Assembly (NCBI GenBank): GCA_963712835.1
Contig: CAVQJJ010000011.1
Location: 248,001 to 312,000, forward strand
Direction of reading: 5' to 3'
Length of the DNA stretch: 64,000 bases
Source of the DNA: DATARH01 sp963712835
GTDB taxonomy: Bacteria > Pseudomonadota > Alphaproteobacteria > ATCC43930 > CGMCC-115725
Part shown: piece by piece, positions 43,269 through 51,440 of the stretch
How positions within the stretch are numbered: position 1 is the stretch's first letter
How the letters are laid out: each line of letters starts with the position of its first letter
Position numbers and translations under genes: made by a program
Notes under the pieces: model-generated
What the model saw: only the letters and a program-made list of their open reading frames with translations
What the model was told of the DNA's origin: nothing
Database searches by the model: none

Positions 43269-44807
43269 ATCGCCGTCGAAACCGAACTTAAGCTAACCGC
43301 CCGAACCGGCGATCTGCCGGCCGTGCGGCGCGCACTCGAAGCCATGACGGCTCCGCTCGGCGCCGCGCCGCGGGCCTCGCGCGCGCGGCTCGTCAGCACC
43401 TACTACGACACGCCCGACCGCGCCCTGGCGCGGCGCGGGTCGAGCCTTCGCGTGCGTCGTCACGGCCGCCATTTCGTACAGACGCTCAAGGCCGCCGGCG
43501 TGCCCGGCGACAGCGCCCTCGCACGCGGTGAGTGGGAGGACCGCGTCAAGGGCGAGCGGCCCGATCCGCAAGCGGCGCACACCGGTGCGTTTCTGTCGCC
43601 CGAGATCGCCGGGCAGCTGCGTCCGCTGTTCCGCACCGAGGTGTCGCGGCTGACGATCCCGCTCGCTCCCGAGCCAGCCACCCGGATCGAGGCGGCGATC
43701 GACCGCGGCCGTATCCGTAACGGCGAGGAGACGCCGCCCGAGCCGATCAGCGAGGTTGAGCTTGAATTGAAGAGCGGGGCGCCGACCGCGCTCTACGACG
43801 TCGCGCTGAAACTCTTGCATATCGCGCCGCTGCAACTCGAGCGCCGCAGCAAGTCCGAACGCGGCTACCGGTTGGCCGCGCACGAGGCGGGCCCGGCCAA
43901 GGCGGTGCACGCGGAATCGCTCGACCTGCAGCACGGCCTTACGGGCGAAGCGGTGCTGCGTCTCGTCGGCCGCGCCTGCCTCGACCATCTGCTGCGCAAC
44001 GAGCTGGCCGCGCGCGCGGGTGACCCCGAGGGCGTCCACCAGATGCGCGTTGCCGTACGACGGCTGCGCGCGATCCTCTCGGCCTTTGCGCCGCTATTGC
44101 CCGACGAGCAGTGCCGCCGGGTCTCGTGCGAGCTGCGTTGGTTCGCCGACATGCTGGGCGAGGCGCGCAATCTCGACGTCTTTACCGCCGAACTGGTCGC
44201 ACCGGCCCGCGATGCTCTACCCTTCGCGAGCGAGCTGGAACGGCTGGCGCAGGCCGCGCAGCGGCGGCGCAAAACTGCACAGGCCGCCGCCGCTAAAGCG
44301 ATTTCCTCGACCCGCTATACCGAGGCGCTGCTAGCGCTGCTGCGCTGGTTCGATGGCGGCGACTGGCACCTCGCGGCCGCCCCGGCGCTGCACGAGCCGA
44401 TCGAGACGCTGGCCCCGGTCCTGCTCGGCCGCTGCCGTGCCCAGGCGGAAAAGCGTGCTAGGCACTTTTCCCGTCAATCCGCCAAAAAGCGGCACAAGCT
44501 GCGCATCGTGCTGAAGAAGCTGCGCTACGCCGCGGAGTTGTTCGCGCCGCTCTACGCCCGGCCGGAGACCCGACATTTCATCCACCGGCTGAAGAGGCTG
44601 CAGGACGATCTCGGCGCCGCCAACGACGTGCGCGTCGGCCGCGACATTGTCGAGAGCCTCGCCGGATCCGGGCGCCGCGCGACCGGCATCGCCCACGCCG
44701 GCAAGCGCTTGATCGCCTGGCACAGACACCGGATCAAGAAGAACGAGCCGCAGGTCCGCGAGCATCTCGACGGGCTGCTCGCCTCCGAACCGTTCTGGCG
44801 GGGCTAA
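43269..44807 (+). CDS. CYTH and CHAD domain protein with a disrupted start
   Basis: The CYTH domain begins IAVETELKL, the ExExK signature, coded from 43269, with further strands (RLVSTYYDTPDRALAR, SLRVRRHG) and EVELELKSG. The CHAD domain from about residue 220 has VHQMRVAVRRLRAIL and KKRHKLRIVLKKLRYAAELF. The family binds or cleaves inorganic triphosphate and polyphosphate. The first ordinary start in this frame, GTG 43323, would remove the signature. No ATG, GTG or TTG lies between the stop at 43215 and 43323 in this frame. ATG 43241, in another frame, would join if one base of the CCCCCCAGGGGG run were extra. Confidence 0.85.
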   Translation: MAVETELKLTARTGDLPAVRRALEAMTAPLGAAPRASRARLVSTYYDTPDRALARRGSSLRVRRHGRHFVQTLKAAGVPGDSALARGEWEDRVKGERPDPQAAHTGAFLSPEIAGQLRPLFRTEVSRLTIPLAPEPATRIEAAIDRGRIRNGEETPPEPISEVELELKSGAPTALYDVALKLLHIAPLQLERRSKSERGYRLAAHEAGPAKAVHAESLDLQHGLTGEAVLRLVGRACLDHLLRNELAARAGDPEGVHQMRVAVRRLRAILSAFAPLLPDEQCRRVSCELRWFADMLGEARNLDVFTAELVAPARDALPFASELERLAQAAQRRRKTAQAAAAKAISSTRYTEALLALLRWFDGGDWHLAAAPALHEPIETLAPVLLGRCRAQAEKRARHFSRQSAKKRHKLRIVLKKLRYAAELFAPLYARPETRHFIHRLKRLQDDLGAANDVRVGRDIVESLAGSGRRATGIAHAGKRLIAWHRHRIKKNEPQVREHLDGLLASEPFWRG

Positions 44808-44808
44808 T

Positions 44809-44895
44809 CGTCATTGCGAGGCGCCGCAGGCGCCGTGGGAATCTCCCACCGTCATGGGCCGAGATTGCTTCGTCGCTCGGCTCCTCCCAATGACG
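44809..44895. repeat. dispersed palindromic repeat, CATTGCGAG type
   Basis: An 87-base element opening CGTCATTGCGAG and closing CCAATGACG, with internal inverted segments (GCGCCGCAGGCGCC, GGGAATCTCCC). Related copies lie at 51347-51436 and 52939-53026. It fills the space between two convergent genes, where it may act in transcription end or mRNA stability. Confidence 0.7.
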
Positions 44896-44896
44896 C

Positions 44897-45949
44897 CTAC
44901 ACAAACCGCGGCATCACCTCGCGTGCGAAAAGGCGCAGCGACGCCATCGCGTCTTCGAAATGCATCAGGTTGAAATTGACCTGCAGCGAGGCGTGCTCGA
45001 AGCCGCCGAAATCCTCCTGCATCGTGGCGACGGTGCGGGCGATCTCGTCGGGCGTGCCGATCCAGGCGGCGCCGGTCGTCATCTGGTCGGCGGCGTTCGA
45101 CGCGCGCAGCCCGGCGATGATCTTGTCGTAGCCGGGGTAGTCCTGCGAGATGCGGCCGTCGAGCCAGTCCGACGCGGCGTCGACCAGCGAATGCAGGTAG
45201 TTATCGATGAGCGGCGCGGCGACCCGGCGCGCGCGTTCGCCATCGGGGTCGCAGAACATATGGAAGGCGATCATCACCTCACCTTCACCGGGATGCCCCG
45301 CGCCCTTCCAGGCCTGCCGGTACGCCGCGAGCAGCGGCCGCATTTTGGCCGCGACAAAGGCGATCGCCATTACCGAATAGCCCATCCTTCCGGCATATTC
45401 GAACGATTCTGGCGTATTCAGCGCGGCAACATAAAATTTGGGCCGCGGTCTCTGCGTCGGGCGCGGCAGCGAAGTCGTGTTCTCGATCGTATGGAAGCGG
45501 CCGCGATGGCTGATGCCCTCCTCGCGAAGCAGCAGATCGACCTGCTCGATGCCCTCGCGGTAGCGCGCCACCAACTCGTCAGGCGAGCGCGCAAAGCGGC
45601 GGAATTCGTGCGGCAGGAAGGCGCGGGCGAAGCCGACATCGAGCCGCCCGCCGGAGATCGCGTCGAGCATCGCGATTTCGCCGGCGAGCTTCAACGGGTT
45701 GTTAAACGCCGGCAACACCGCGCCGGTGACGAGCCGCGCGCGCTTCGTACGCTGCGCGGCCGCGGCGAGAAACACGATCGGGTTGGGGCTGTAGCCGCCG
45801 TAGTAGTGAAAATAATGCTCGACGATGCGGATATGCGAATAGCCGAGCCGGTCGGCCTCCTCGGCGATATCGAGCGCCTCGCGGAAATACTGCTCGGCCG
45901 AGCGATCCTCGGGCCGTACATCGGGGAAGAACTGAACGCCGAACTGCAT
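44897..45949 (-). CDS. LLM class flavin-dependent oxidoreductase
   Basis: A 350-residue luciferase-like monooxygenase: MQFGVQFFPDVRPEDRSAEQYF at the start, HIRIVEHYFHYYGGYSPNP with the group-typical EH and Y, then GGRLDVGFARAFLPHEF and IGTPDEIARTVATMQEDFGG in the last third. It uses reduced FMN and oxygen on an organic substrate. A divergent Rieske oxygenase starts about 115 bases away, so the two could act on the same xenobiotic or aromatic compound. Confidence 0.9.
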   Translation of the reverse strand: MQFGVQFFPDVRPEDRSAEQYFREALDIAEEADRLGYSHIRIVEHYFHYYGGYSPNPIVFLAAAAQRTKRARLVTGAVLPAFNNPLKLAGEIAMLDAISGGRLDVGFARAFLPHEFRRFARSPDELVARYREGIEQVDLLLREEGISHRGRFHTIENTTSLPRPTQRPRPKFYVAALNTPESFEYAGRMGYSVMAIAFVAAKMRPLLAAYRQAWKGAGHPGEGEVMIAFHMFCDPDGERARRVAAPLIDNYLHSLVDAASDWLDGRISQDYPGYDKIIAGLRASNAADQMTTGAAWIGTPDEIARTVATMQEDFGGFEHASLQVNFNLMHFEDAMASLRLFAREVMPRFV

Positions 45950-46065
45950 GGATTCAGGCCGCGATCCTTCGGTTCCAATCGCTCTAGCTTACTCCGACGG
46001 CAAAGATGATGCGTTTGCCCGTCCATCTCTGGTATTTCTCTACGATCGACACGACGGAGGCGGGC

Positions 46066-47211
46066 ATGCGCCGAGAAATCCAGATCGCCGAAGCGCGCAA
46101 GCTACTCCATTATCTTGACAAGCGCACGACCGCGCTCGCCGACGACATCTATCGCAACCCGGTCGCCGATTACACCTGCCCGCGGCAGCTCGAGCGCGAG
46201 CGTGAGCTGTTTTTCCGCAAGGGTGCCTTCTGCGTCGGCTTGTCGGCGTTGCTGCCCAAGCCCGGCGATTGGATGACGCACGACTTTTCCGGCGTGCCGA
46301 TCCTCCTCGCCCGCGGCGATGATGGCGTGCTCGGCGCTTTCCTCAATGTCTGCCGCCATCGCGGCGCGCGCGTCGCCGAGGGCAGCGGCAGCGACAAGAT
46401 GGATTTCGTCTGCCCCTATCACGGCTGGTGCTACGGGCTCGACGGCGCGCTGGTCGCACGGCCGGACGAGCGCTCCTTCGCCGCCGCGGAGCGCGCGACG
46501 CACGGCCTCACAAGGCTCCCCGTGGCCGAAAAGTACGGGTTCATCTGGGTCAGTCCCGACCCGAACGGCCATGTCGATGTCGACGCGCTGCTTGGCGGCC
46601 TCGTCCTCGACCTCGCCGCTTTCGGCCTCGACACCTACCATCACTACGCGACCCGGGTGATGCGGCGAAAGATGAACTGGAAGCTCGGGGTCGACACGTT
46701 CGGCGAGACCTATCACCTGCAGCATCTGCACCCGACCACGGTCGACCACTTGTTCTACAGCAACCGCTGCACGTTCGAGGCGTTCGGGCCGAACCACCTC
46801 ATGGTCGCGGCGCGCAAGAGCATGGACGTGCTGCGCGGCGTGCCCGAGGCAGACTGGGACGTGCTCGACAACACGGTCACGCTGAGCGTGCTGTTCCCCA
46901 ACACGGTCTTCACCTACCAGCGCGACCATGTCGAGACCTGGCATTTCTTCCCCGGCGACACGGTCGACGAATGCGCGCTGTACCTCTCGCTCTACATCCC
47001 GGTGCCGGCCGACAACCCCAAATCCAAGGATCACTGGGACCGCAATGTCGACATCCTGATCCGCACGGTCGAGATGGAGGATTTCCCGACCTGCGAGGGG
47101 ATGCAGAAGGGCTTCGGCTCGGGCGCGCAGGACGCCATCACCTTCGGCCGCAACGAACCCGCGCTCCAGCATTTCCACAAGAGTGTCAAGGCGGCGCTGG
47201 CGACAGCTTAA
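46066..47211 (+). CDS. Rieske aromatic ring-hydroxylating dioxygenase, alpha subunit
   Basis: About 381 residues from ATG 46066, with GGAGG seven to eleven bases upstream; the frame is open to ATG 46006. The Rieske cluster is CRHRGARV ... CPYHGWCYG. The C-terminal mononuclear iron site is seen in GETYHLQHLHPTTVDH. No beta subunit, ferredoxin or reductase gene is nearby, as in many single-component or orphan members. The substrate is unknown. It is divergent from the LLM gene. Confidence 0.9.
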   Translation: MRREIQIAEARKLLHYLDKRTTALADDIYRNPVADYTCPRQLERERELFFRKGAFCVGLSALLPKPGDWMTHDFSGVPILLARGDDGVLGAFLNVCRHRGARVAEGSGSDKMDFVCPYHGWCYGLDGALVARPDERSFAAAERATHGLTRLPVAEKYGFIWVSPDPNGHVDVDALLGGLVLDLAAFGLDTYHHYATRVMRRKMNWKLGVDTFGETYHLQHLHPTTVDHLFYSNRCTFEAFGPNHLMVAARKSMDVLRGVPEADWDVLDNTVTLSVLFPNTVFTYQRDHVETWHFFPGDTVDECALYLSLYIPVPADNPKSKDHWDRNVDILIRTVEMEDFPTCEGMQKGFGSGAQDAITFGRNEPALQHFHKSVKAALATA

Positions 47212-47223
47212 TTGACGCGTCGT

Positions 47224-47337
47224 TGCACCCTTCGACGCGCCTTGGGGCGCCCTCAGGATGAGGGCTGTTCTTGATGTCGCAGAAAGTCTACCTCATCCTG
47301 AGGGTGCCTCGCGCAGCGAGCCCACGAAGGGCGCAAG
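47224..47337. repeat. dispersed palindromic repeat, CTCAGGATGAGG type
   Basis: The segment contains CCTCAGGATGAGG near its left side and CCTCATCCTGAGG near its right side, with TTGCACCCTTCG and CGAAGGGCGCAA as the outer arms. It would fold into one long hairpin in the 166 bases between the Rieske and glycosyltransferase genes. It belongs to a repeat type common in alphaproteobacterial genomes. Confidence 0.72.
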
Positions 47338-47377
47338 GTCGTTTTGCAGCCACAAAGTTCGTCTAGCGATTGATTTA

Positions 47378-48148
47378 ATGGAATTATCGATTGTCATCCC
47401 AGTCAGAAACGAGGCCGGCAACATCACGCCGCTCGTCGCCGAGATCGTCGCTGCCCTCGATCCTGCCGGCGTCGATTACGAGGTCGTCTATGTCGATGAC
47501 GGCAGTACCGATGCGACCGCCGCCGAGATCTCCCATCTGCAAACCACCAACAAACGCCTGCGCATCGTCAGCCATGCCAAGAGCTGCGGCCAGAGCGCGG
47601 CGGTGCGCACCGGCGTCCGCGCCGCGCGGGCGGCGTGGATCGCGACGCTCGACGGCGACGGGCAGAACGACCCCGCCGACATCCCCTCGCTGTGGCAGAT
47701 CGCCAAAGCCGCGCCTCCACAGCCGGCCCTGCTCATCGCCGGCCACCGCGCGCAGCGCCGCGACATCTGGTCGAAACGGCGCGCGTCGAAGATCGCCAAC
47801 GCGATCCGCCGCGCGATGCTGCATGACGCCACGCCCGACACCGGCTGCGGATTGAAGCTCTTCCCGCGCGCGCTGTTCCTCGACCTGCCGTATTTCGATC
47901 ACATGCACCGCTTCCTGCCGGCGCTGGTGCTGCGCGAGGGCGGCGTGGTCCGCTCGCTGTCCGTCAACCACCGCTCGCGCGAGCGTGGCGCATCGAAATA
48001 CGGCGTGTTCGACCGGCTGTGGGTCGGGATTGCCGATTTGTTCGGCGTGATGTGGCTCTGCCGGCGGAACTCGCTTCCTGTCGTGATCGGCGAGCAACCT
48101 CGCACCGAAGCTCAGCCCGAGCGCCGCCGCGCCGATCCGGTGCTATGA
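47378..48148 (+). CDS. DPM1-like GT2 glycosyltransferase
   Basis: About 256 residues from ATG 47378 (MELSIVIPVRNEAGNITPLVAEI). EVVYVDDGSTDATAAEI, TLDGDGQNDPADIP with the metal-binding Asp residues, and GCGLKLFPRALFLDLPYFDHMHRFLPALV are those of polyprenyl-phosphate sugar transferases. It probably moves a sugar from a nucleotide to a lipid phosphate at the inner membrane. It has no C-terminal membrane helices of its own. The VTT membrane protein overlaps it by ATGA, so they are coupled. Confidence 0.9.
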   Translation: MELSIVIPVRNEAGNITPLVAEIVAALDPAGVDYEVVYVDDGSTDATAAEISHLQTTNKRLRIVSHAKSCGQSAAVRTGVRAARAAWIATLDGDGQNDPADIPSLWQIAKAAPPQPALLIAGHRAQRRDIWSKRRASKIANAIRRAMLHDATPDTGCGLKLFPRALFLDLPYFDHMHRFLPALVLREGGVVRSLSVNHRSRERGASKYGVFDRLWVGIADLFGVMWLCRRNSLPVVIGEQPRTEAQPERRRADPVL

Positions 48149-48847
48149 GCGACGCTAGGCTCGGCAAGATGAAGCTCGACGACGCGCCGATACTCGGCGG
48201 CCTGCGCCGCGTCGGGCAGGTGTTCGTCGCGCTGTGCGTCGTCGCCGGCATCGCCACTGCCTGGCGCTGGCGCGGCGAGCTCGATCCGCTCGCCCTCACC
48301 CAATTGATCCGCGCCTACCCGGCGGCGCCGCTTGTCTTTATCGCGCTGCACATCCTCGCGAGCCTGACCTTCGTGCCGCGCACGTTGCTGGGCATCGCGG
48401 CGGGCATCGTCTTCGGCGTGTGGTGGGGCCTGCTATGGGCATCGCTCGCCGGTGTCGCTGGCGCGGTCGTGGGGTTCGCGATCGCCCGTTACCTCCACGC
48501 CGGCGTTTTCGAGCGTCGCCACTGGGCCAAGTTCACCGCGCTGCTCGACCGCGCGTCGCGCGGCGGCTGGCGCACGGTGACGTTGATCCGCCTGGTGCCG
48601 GTGATCCCGCACAGCCTCGCCAATTATGCGCTCGGGCTGACCCGCGTGCGCCTCGGCGACTACGCGCTGGGATCGTTGCTCGGGCAAATGCCGACGACGA
48701 TCGCGGCTGTCGAGCTCGGCGCGGCCGGCGAGCAGGCGATGCGCGGCAGCGCGCATTGGCGGGATGCCGACGGCGATCGGCTTTACCGCGCTGGCGCTGA
48801 GCCTCCTGATCCCGTGGTTCGCGCGGCGGCGGCAAGCGGTGCGTTAA
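48145..48847 (+). CDS. VTT-domain (DedA/TVP38-like) membrane protein, frameshifted near the end
   Basis: ATG 48145 overlaps the TGA of the preceding gene. Hydrophobic segments and the VTT blocks are visible: FIALHILASLTFVPRTLLGIAAGIVFG, RYLHAGVFERRHWAKF and LIRLVPVIPHSLANYALGLTRV. After GSAHW the open frame turns into non-membrane sequence and runs on to 48930. In the next frame MPTAIGFTALALSLLIPWFARRR, a clear last helix, ends at TAA 48845-48847. One extra base in GGCGGG at 48758-48763 explains this. Corrected length is about 233 residues. DedA-like proteins act on lipids, including polyprenyl-phosphate recycling, which suits its partner. Confidence 0.82.
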
Positions 48848-50130
48848 GTCCTGGGGGCATAGGCCCGCCGCTCGCCCAGTCGAGCAGTTCCACCGTATGC
48901 ACGACCGGCACCGGCGCCTCTGCTCGCTAGCTGCGCGATGCAGCCGACATTGCCGGCCGCCACCACCGCCGCGCCGGTCAGCGCGATATTGGCGAGCTTG
49001 CGGTCGCGCAATGCGCCGGCCAGTTCGGGCTGCAGCAGATTATAGGTGCCGGCCGAGCCGCAGCAGAGATGCGCCTCGGGCACGTCGACCGGGTCGAACC
49101 CGGCGGCGGCGAGCAGCGCCTTGGGCTCGCGGTGCAGCTTTTGGCCGTGCTGCAGCGAGCAGGCCGAATGATACGCGACCCGCAGCCCCTGCCCTGCTTC
49201 CGTGCGCCGCTTGACGCCTAGCGATGCCGCCACCTCCGACACATCACGGGCGAGGGCGCTGATCCCCGCCGCCTTTTCGGCGTAGGTGGAATCCTCGCGC
49301 AGCATGAATCCGTAATCCTTGACCGTCGTGCCGCAGCCCGAGGCATTGACGACGATGGCGTCGAGCCCGCCCGTTCCAATCTCGCGTTCCCAGGCGTCGA
49401 TATTGGCTTTGGCGAAAGCCAGCGCCGGCGCCTCCTGTCCCAAATGGTGCACAAGCGCACCGCAGCAGCCGCTCCCCTCGGCGACCACGACCTCGCAACC
49501 GTGCCGGGTCAGCAGGCGGATCGTCGCCTCGTTGATCCGCGGCATCAGCACCTGTTGCGCGCAGCCGGGCAGCAGCGCGACGCGCATGCGCCGTTCACCG
49601 ATGGCAGGAAAAACCTGCGGCCGGTCGACTGGCGACGCCGCCGGTAGTCGTTTCGGTGCCAGATCCAACATCGCGCGCAGCCGCGTGGGCAACAGTCCCG
49701 AGAAAGGCCGCGCCAGCGCCGCCGCCTTCAGCGCCGCGCGGAACCGCCCAGGCCGGGTCAGCACCGCGCCGAGAACCCGGCGCAGCAACCGCTCGGCCAA
49801 TGGCCGCCGGTAATGCTCTTCGATATGCCGCCGCCCGTGATCGACCAGGTGCATGTAATTGACCCCGGACGGGCAGGTCGTCATGCAGGCGAGGCACGAG
49901 AGGCAGCGGTCGATATGGGTGACGGTCTCCGCCGGCACGTCGCCGCCGGCTTCGAGCATGTTCTTGATCAGGTAGATGCGGCCGCGCGGGCTGTCGAGCT
50001 CGTCGCCGAGCAGCACATAGGTCGGGCAGGTCGCCGTGCAGAACCCGCAATGCACGCAGGCGCGCAGGATCTTCTCCGATTGCTGCGTGTCGGGATCGAG
50101 CAGCTGCTCCGGGCTGAAGTCGGTGCGCAC
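48844..50130 (-). CDS. glcF: glycolate oxidase iron-sulfur subunit GlcF
   Basis: A 428-residue frame from GTG 50130, directly after the glcE stop. Two 4Fe-4S motifs lie near the N-terminus: CVHCGFCTATCP and CLSCLACMTTCP. The C-terminal CCG domains appear as GSGCCGALVHH and HLCCGSAGTYNL. The protein passes electrons from GlcD/GlcE to the membrane. The last 30 residues are wrong for the family. In the next frame the usual PVPVVHTVELLDWASGG is found from about 48920, and one extra base near 48921 accounts for this. The true end would then lie near 48784, inside the convergent VTT gene. Confidence 0.92.
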   Translation of the reverse strand: MRTDFSPEQLLDPDTQQSEKILRACVHCGFCTATCPTYVLLGDELDSPRGRIYLIKNMLEAGGDVPAETVTHIDRCLSCLACMTTCPSGVNYMHLVDHGRRHIEEHYRRPLAERLLRRVLGAVLTRPGRFRAALKAAALARPFSGLLPTRLRAMLDLAPKRLPAASPVDRPQVFPAIGERRMRVALLPGCAQQVLMPRINEATIRLLTRHGCEVVVAEGSGCCGALVHHLGQEAPALAFAKANIDAWEREIGTGGLDAIVVNASGCGTTVKDYGFMLREDSTYAEKAAGISALARDVSEVAASLGVKRRTEAGQGLRVAYHSACSLQHGQKLHREPKALLAAAGFDPVDVPEAHLCCGSAGTYNLLQPELAGALRDRKLANIALTGAAVVAAGNVGCIAQLASRGAGAGRAYGGTARLGERRAYAPRT

Positions 50131-51336
50131 CTATGTCCCTTCCACCATGCGGCCGGGGTTGAGGATATGGCGCGGGTCGAAGCTCTCCTTGACCCGGCGC
50201 GACAGCGCGGCGAGCGGACCGGGCTGCGGCTCGAACACCGGCGTCGCGGTGCGCAAACCCGGCGAACCGCGCACCAATGTCGCATGGCCCTGCCCGCCGA
50301 CCGTGGCGCGAATGACCGACGCCCCGGCGTCGCCCGGCTCGATGACCGCGAGCCAGACGAGCCCGCCGCCCCAATCGAGAAGCCACACCGCATCGACCTG
50401 GCGGGCGATCGTCTGCGCGACCGCCGCGCCGCGGCTCGGCGCGACCGACACCCGCCATACCGCGCGGTCGGCGAGGCCCGCGAGCGGCGCGACATTGGCG
50501 ATGTCACGCCACAGCGCCGCGGTCTCGGCGTCGCCCAGCGCCGCGGTCTCGCCGCCGCTCGCCAGTTCGGCGAGCAGCGCGTCGCGGCGATAGGCGACCG
50601 ACAGTTCCGGTCCTTCGACCCTCAGCGCGACGATGCCGCTCGCCGCCGGCAGCGGAGCGGCACGCGGCGTACCGGGCGGCAGATAGGTTGCGCCCGACAC
50701 CTCGTGTGGCGATCCCAGCGCCGCCGACATCAGCCCCACCGCGTCATCCGGCGCAACGCCGACCACGAGCACGGTCGCCGCCGTTTCCGGGCGCGGCAAC
50801 ACCTTGACCGTGACCTCGGCCAGCGCAGCGAGCGTGCCGTAGGAGCCGGCCATCAACTTCGGCAAATCGTAGCCGGTAACGTTCTTCACCACCTTGCCGC
50901 CCGCCTTGAACGCCTCGCCGCGCCCGCTGACCGCGGCGAAGCCGAGAAAATGGTCGCGCGCCGCGCCGGCCTTGATCCGCCGCGGCCCCGACAGGTTGCA
51001 GGTGATGATGCCGCCCAAAGTCTGCGACCCGTGCGCCTGGCCCAGCAGCGCGCGCCAATCGGGCGGCTCGAAGGCCAGCATCTGCCCGGCGGCGGCAAGC
51101 ACCCGGTCGATCGCCGGCAGCGGCGTTGCCGCGCCGGCGGTCAGCACCAGTTCGTTCGGCGCGTAATCGCGAATGCCGGAGAGCCGCGTCAGATCGAGAA
51201 GATGCGGCGTCTGCAACGGCCGTCCGAGCCCACGCTTGGTGCCGCCGGCGACCAGCTCGACCGGCTCCTCGGCGGCGAGCGCAGTCGCGATCGCCTCGCG
51301 CAATTCGTCGATCGAGGTCGGGACGAACCGGGTCAT
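50131..51336 (-). CDS. glcE: glycolate oxidase FAD-binding subunit GlcE
   Basis: A 401-residue FAD_binding_4 protein shorter than GlcD, as is normal. VELVAGGTKRGLGRP near the start, LLGQAHGSQTLGGIITCNLSGPRR in the FAD-binding region and VVKNVTGYDLPKLMAGSYGTLA are GlcE marks, and DPRHILNPGRM closes the chain. It forms the glycolate-oxidising complex with GlcD and GlcF, converting glycolate to glyoxylate. It abuts glcF with no gap and is separated from glcD by a 90-base palindromic repeat. Confidence 0.93.
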   Translation of the reverse strand: MTRFVPTSIDELREAIATALAAEEPVELVAGGTKRGLGRPLQTPHLLDLTRLSGIRDYAPNELVLTAGAATPLPAIDRVLAAAGQMLAFEPPDWRALLGQAHGSQTLGGIITCNLSGPRRIKAGAARDHFLGFAAVSGRGEAFKAGGKVVKNVTGYDLPKLMAGSYGTLAALAEVTVKVLPRPETAATVLVVGVAPDDAVGLMSAALGSPHEVSGATYLPPGTPRAAPLPAASGIVALRVEGPELSVAYRRDALLAELASGGETAALGDAETAALWRDIANVAPLAGLADRAVWRVSVAPSRGAAVAQTIARQVDAVWLLDWGGGLVWLAVIEPGDAGASVIRATVGGQGHATLVRGSPGLRTATPVFEPQPGPLAALSRRVKESFDPRHILNPGRMVEGT

Positions 51337-51346
51337 GCGGGCACAC

Positions 51347-51436
51347 TGTCATTGCGAGGGCAGCGAAGCAATCTCACGCCAGTTACACACGACCCTACGA
51401 GATTGCCGCGGCGCCTAACGACGCCTCGCAACGACT
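51347..51436. repeat. dispersed palindromic repeat, CATTGCGAG type, within the glc operon
   Basis: It begins TGTCATTGCGAGGGCAGCGAAGC-like sequence and closes with a worn CCTCGCAACGACTTCGT end; an internal CGAGATTGCCGCGGCG segment matches the family. It occupies nearly all of the gap between glcD and glcE, so it is transcribed in the operon and may separate expression of the two genes. Confidence 0.68.
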
Positions 51437-51440
51437 TCGT

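Noticed and set aside
44809..44895. Palindrome considered as a terminator or small RNA
   Set aside because: No T-run follows and related copies lie at other sites in this window, so a dispersed repeat is the better call.
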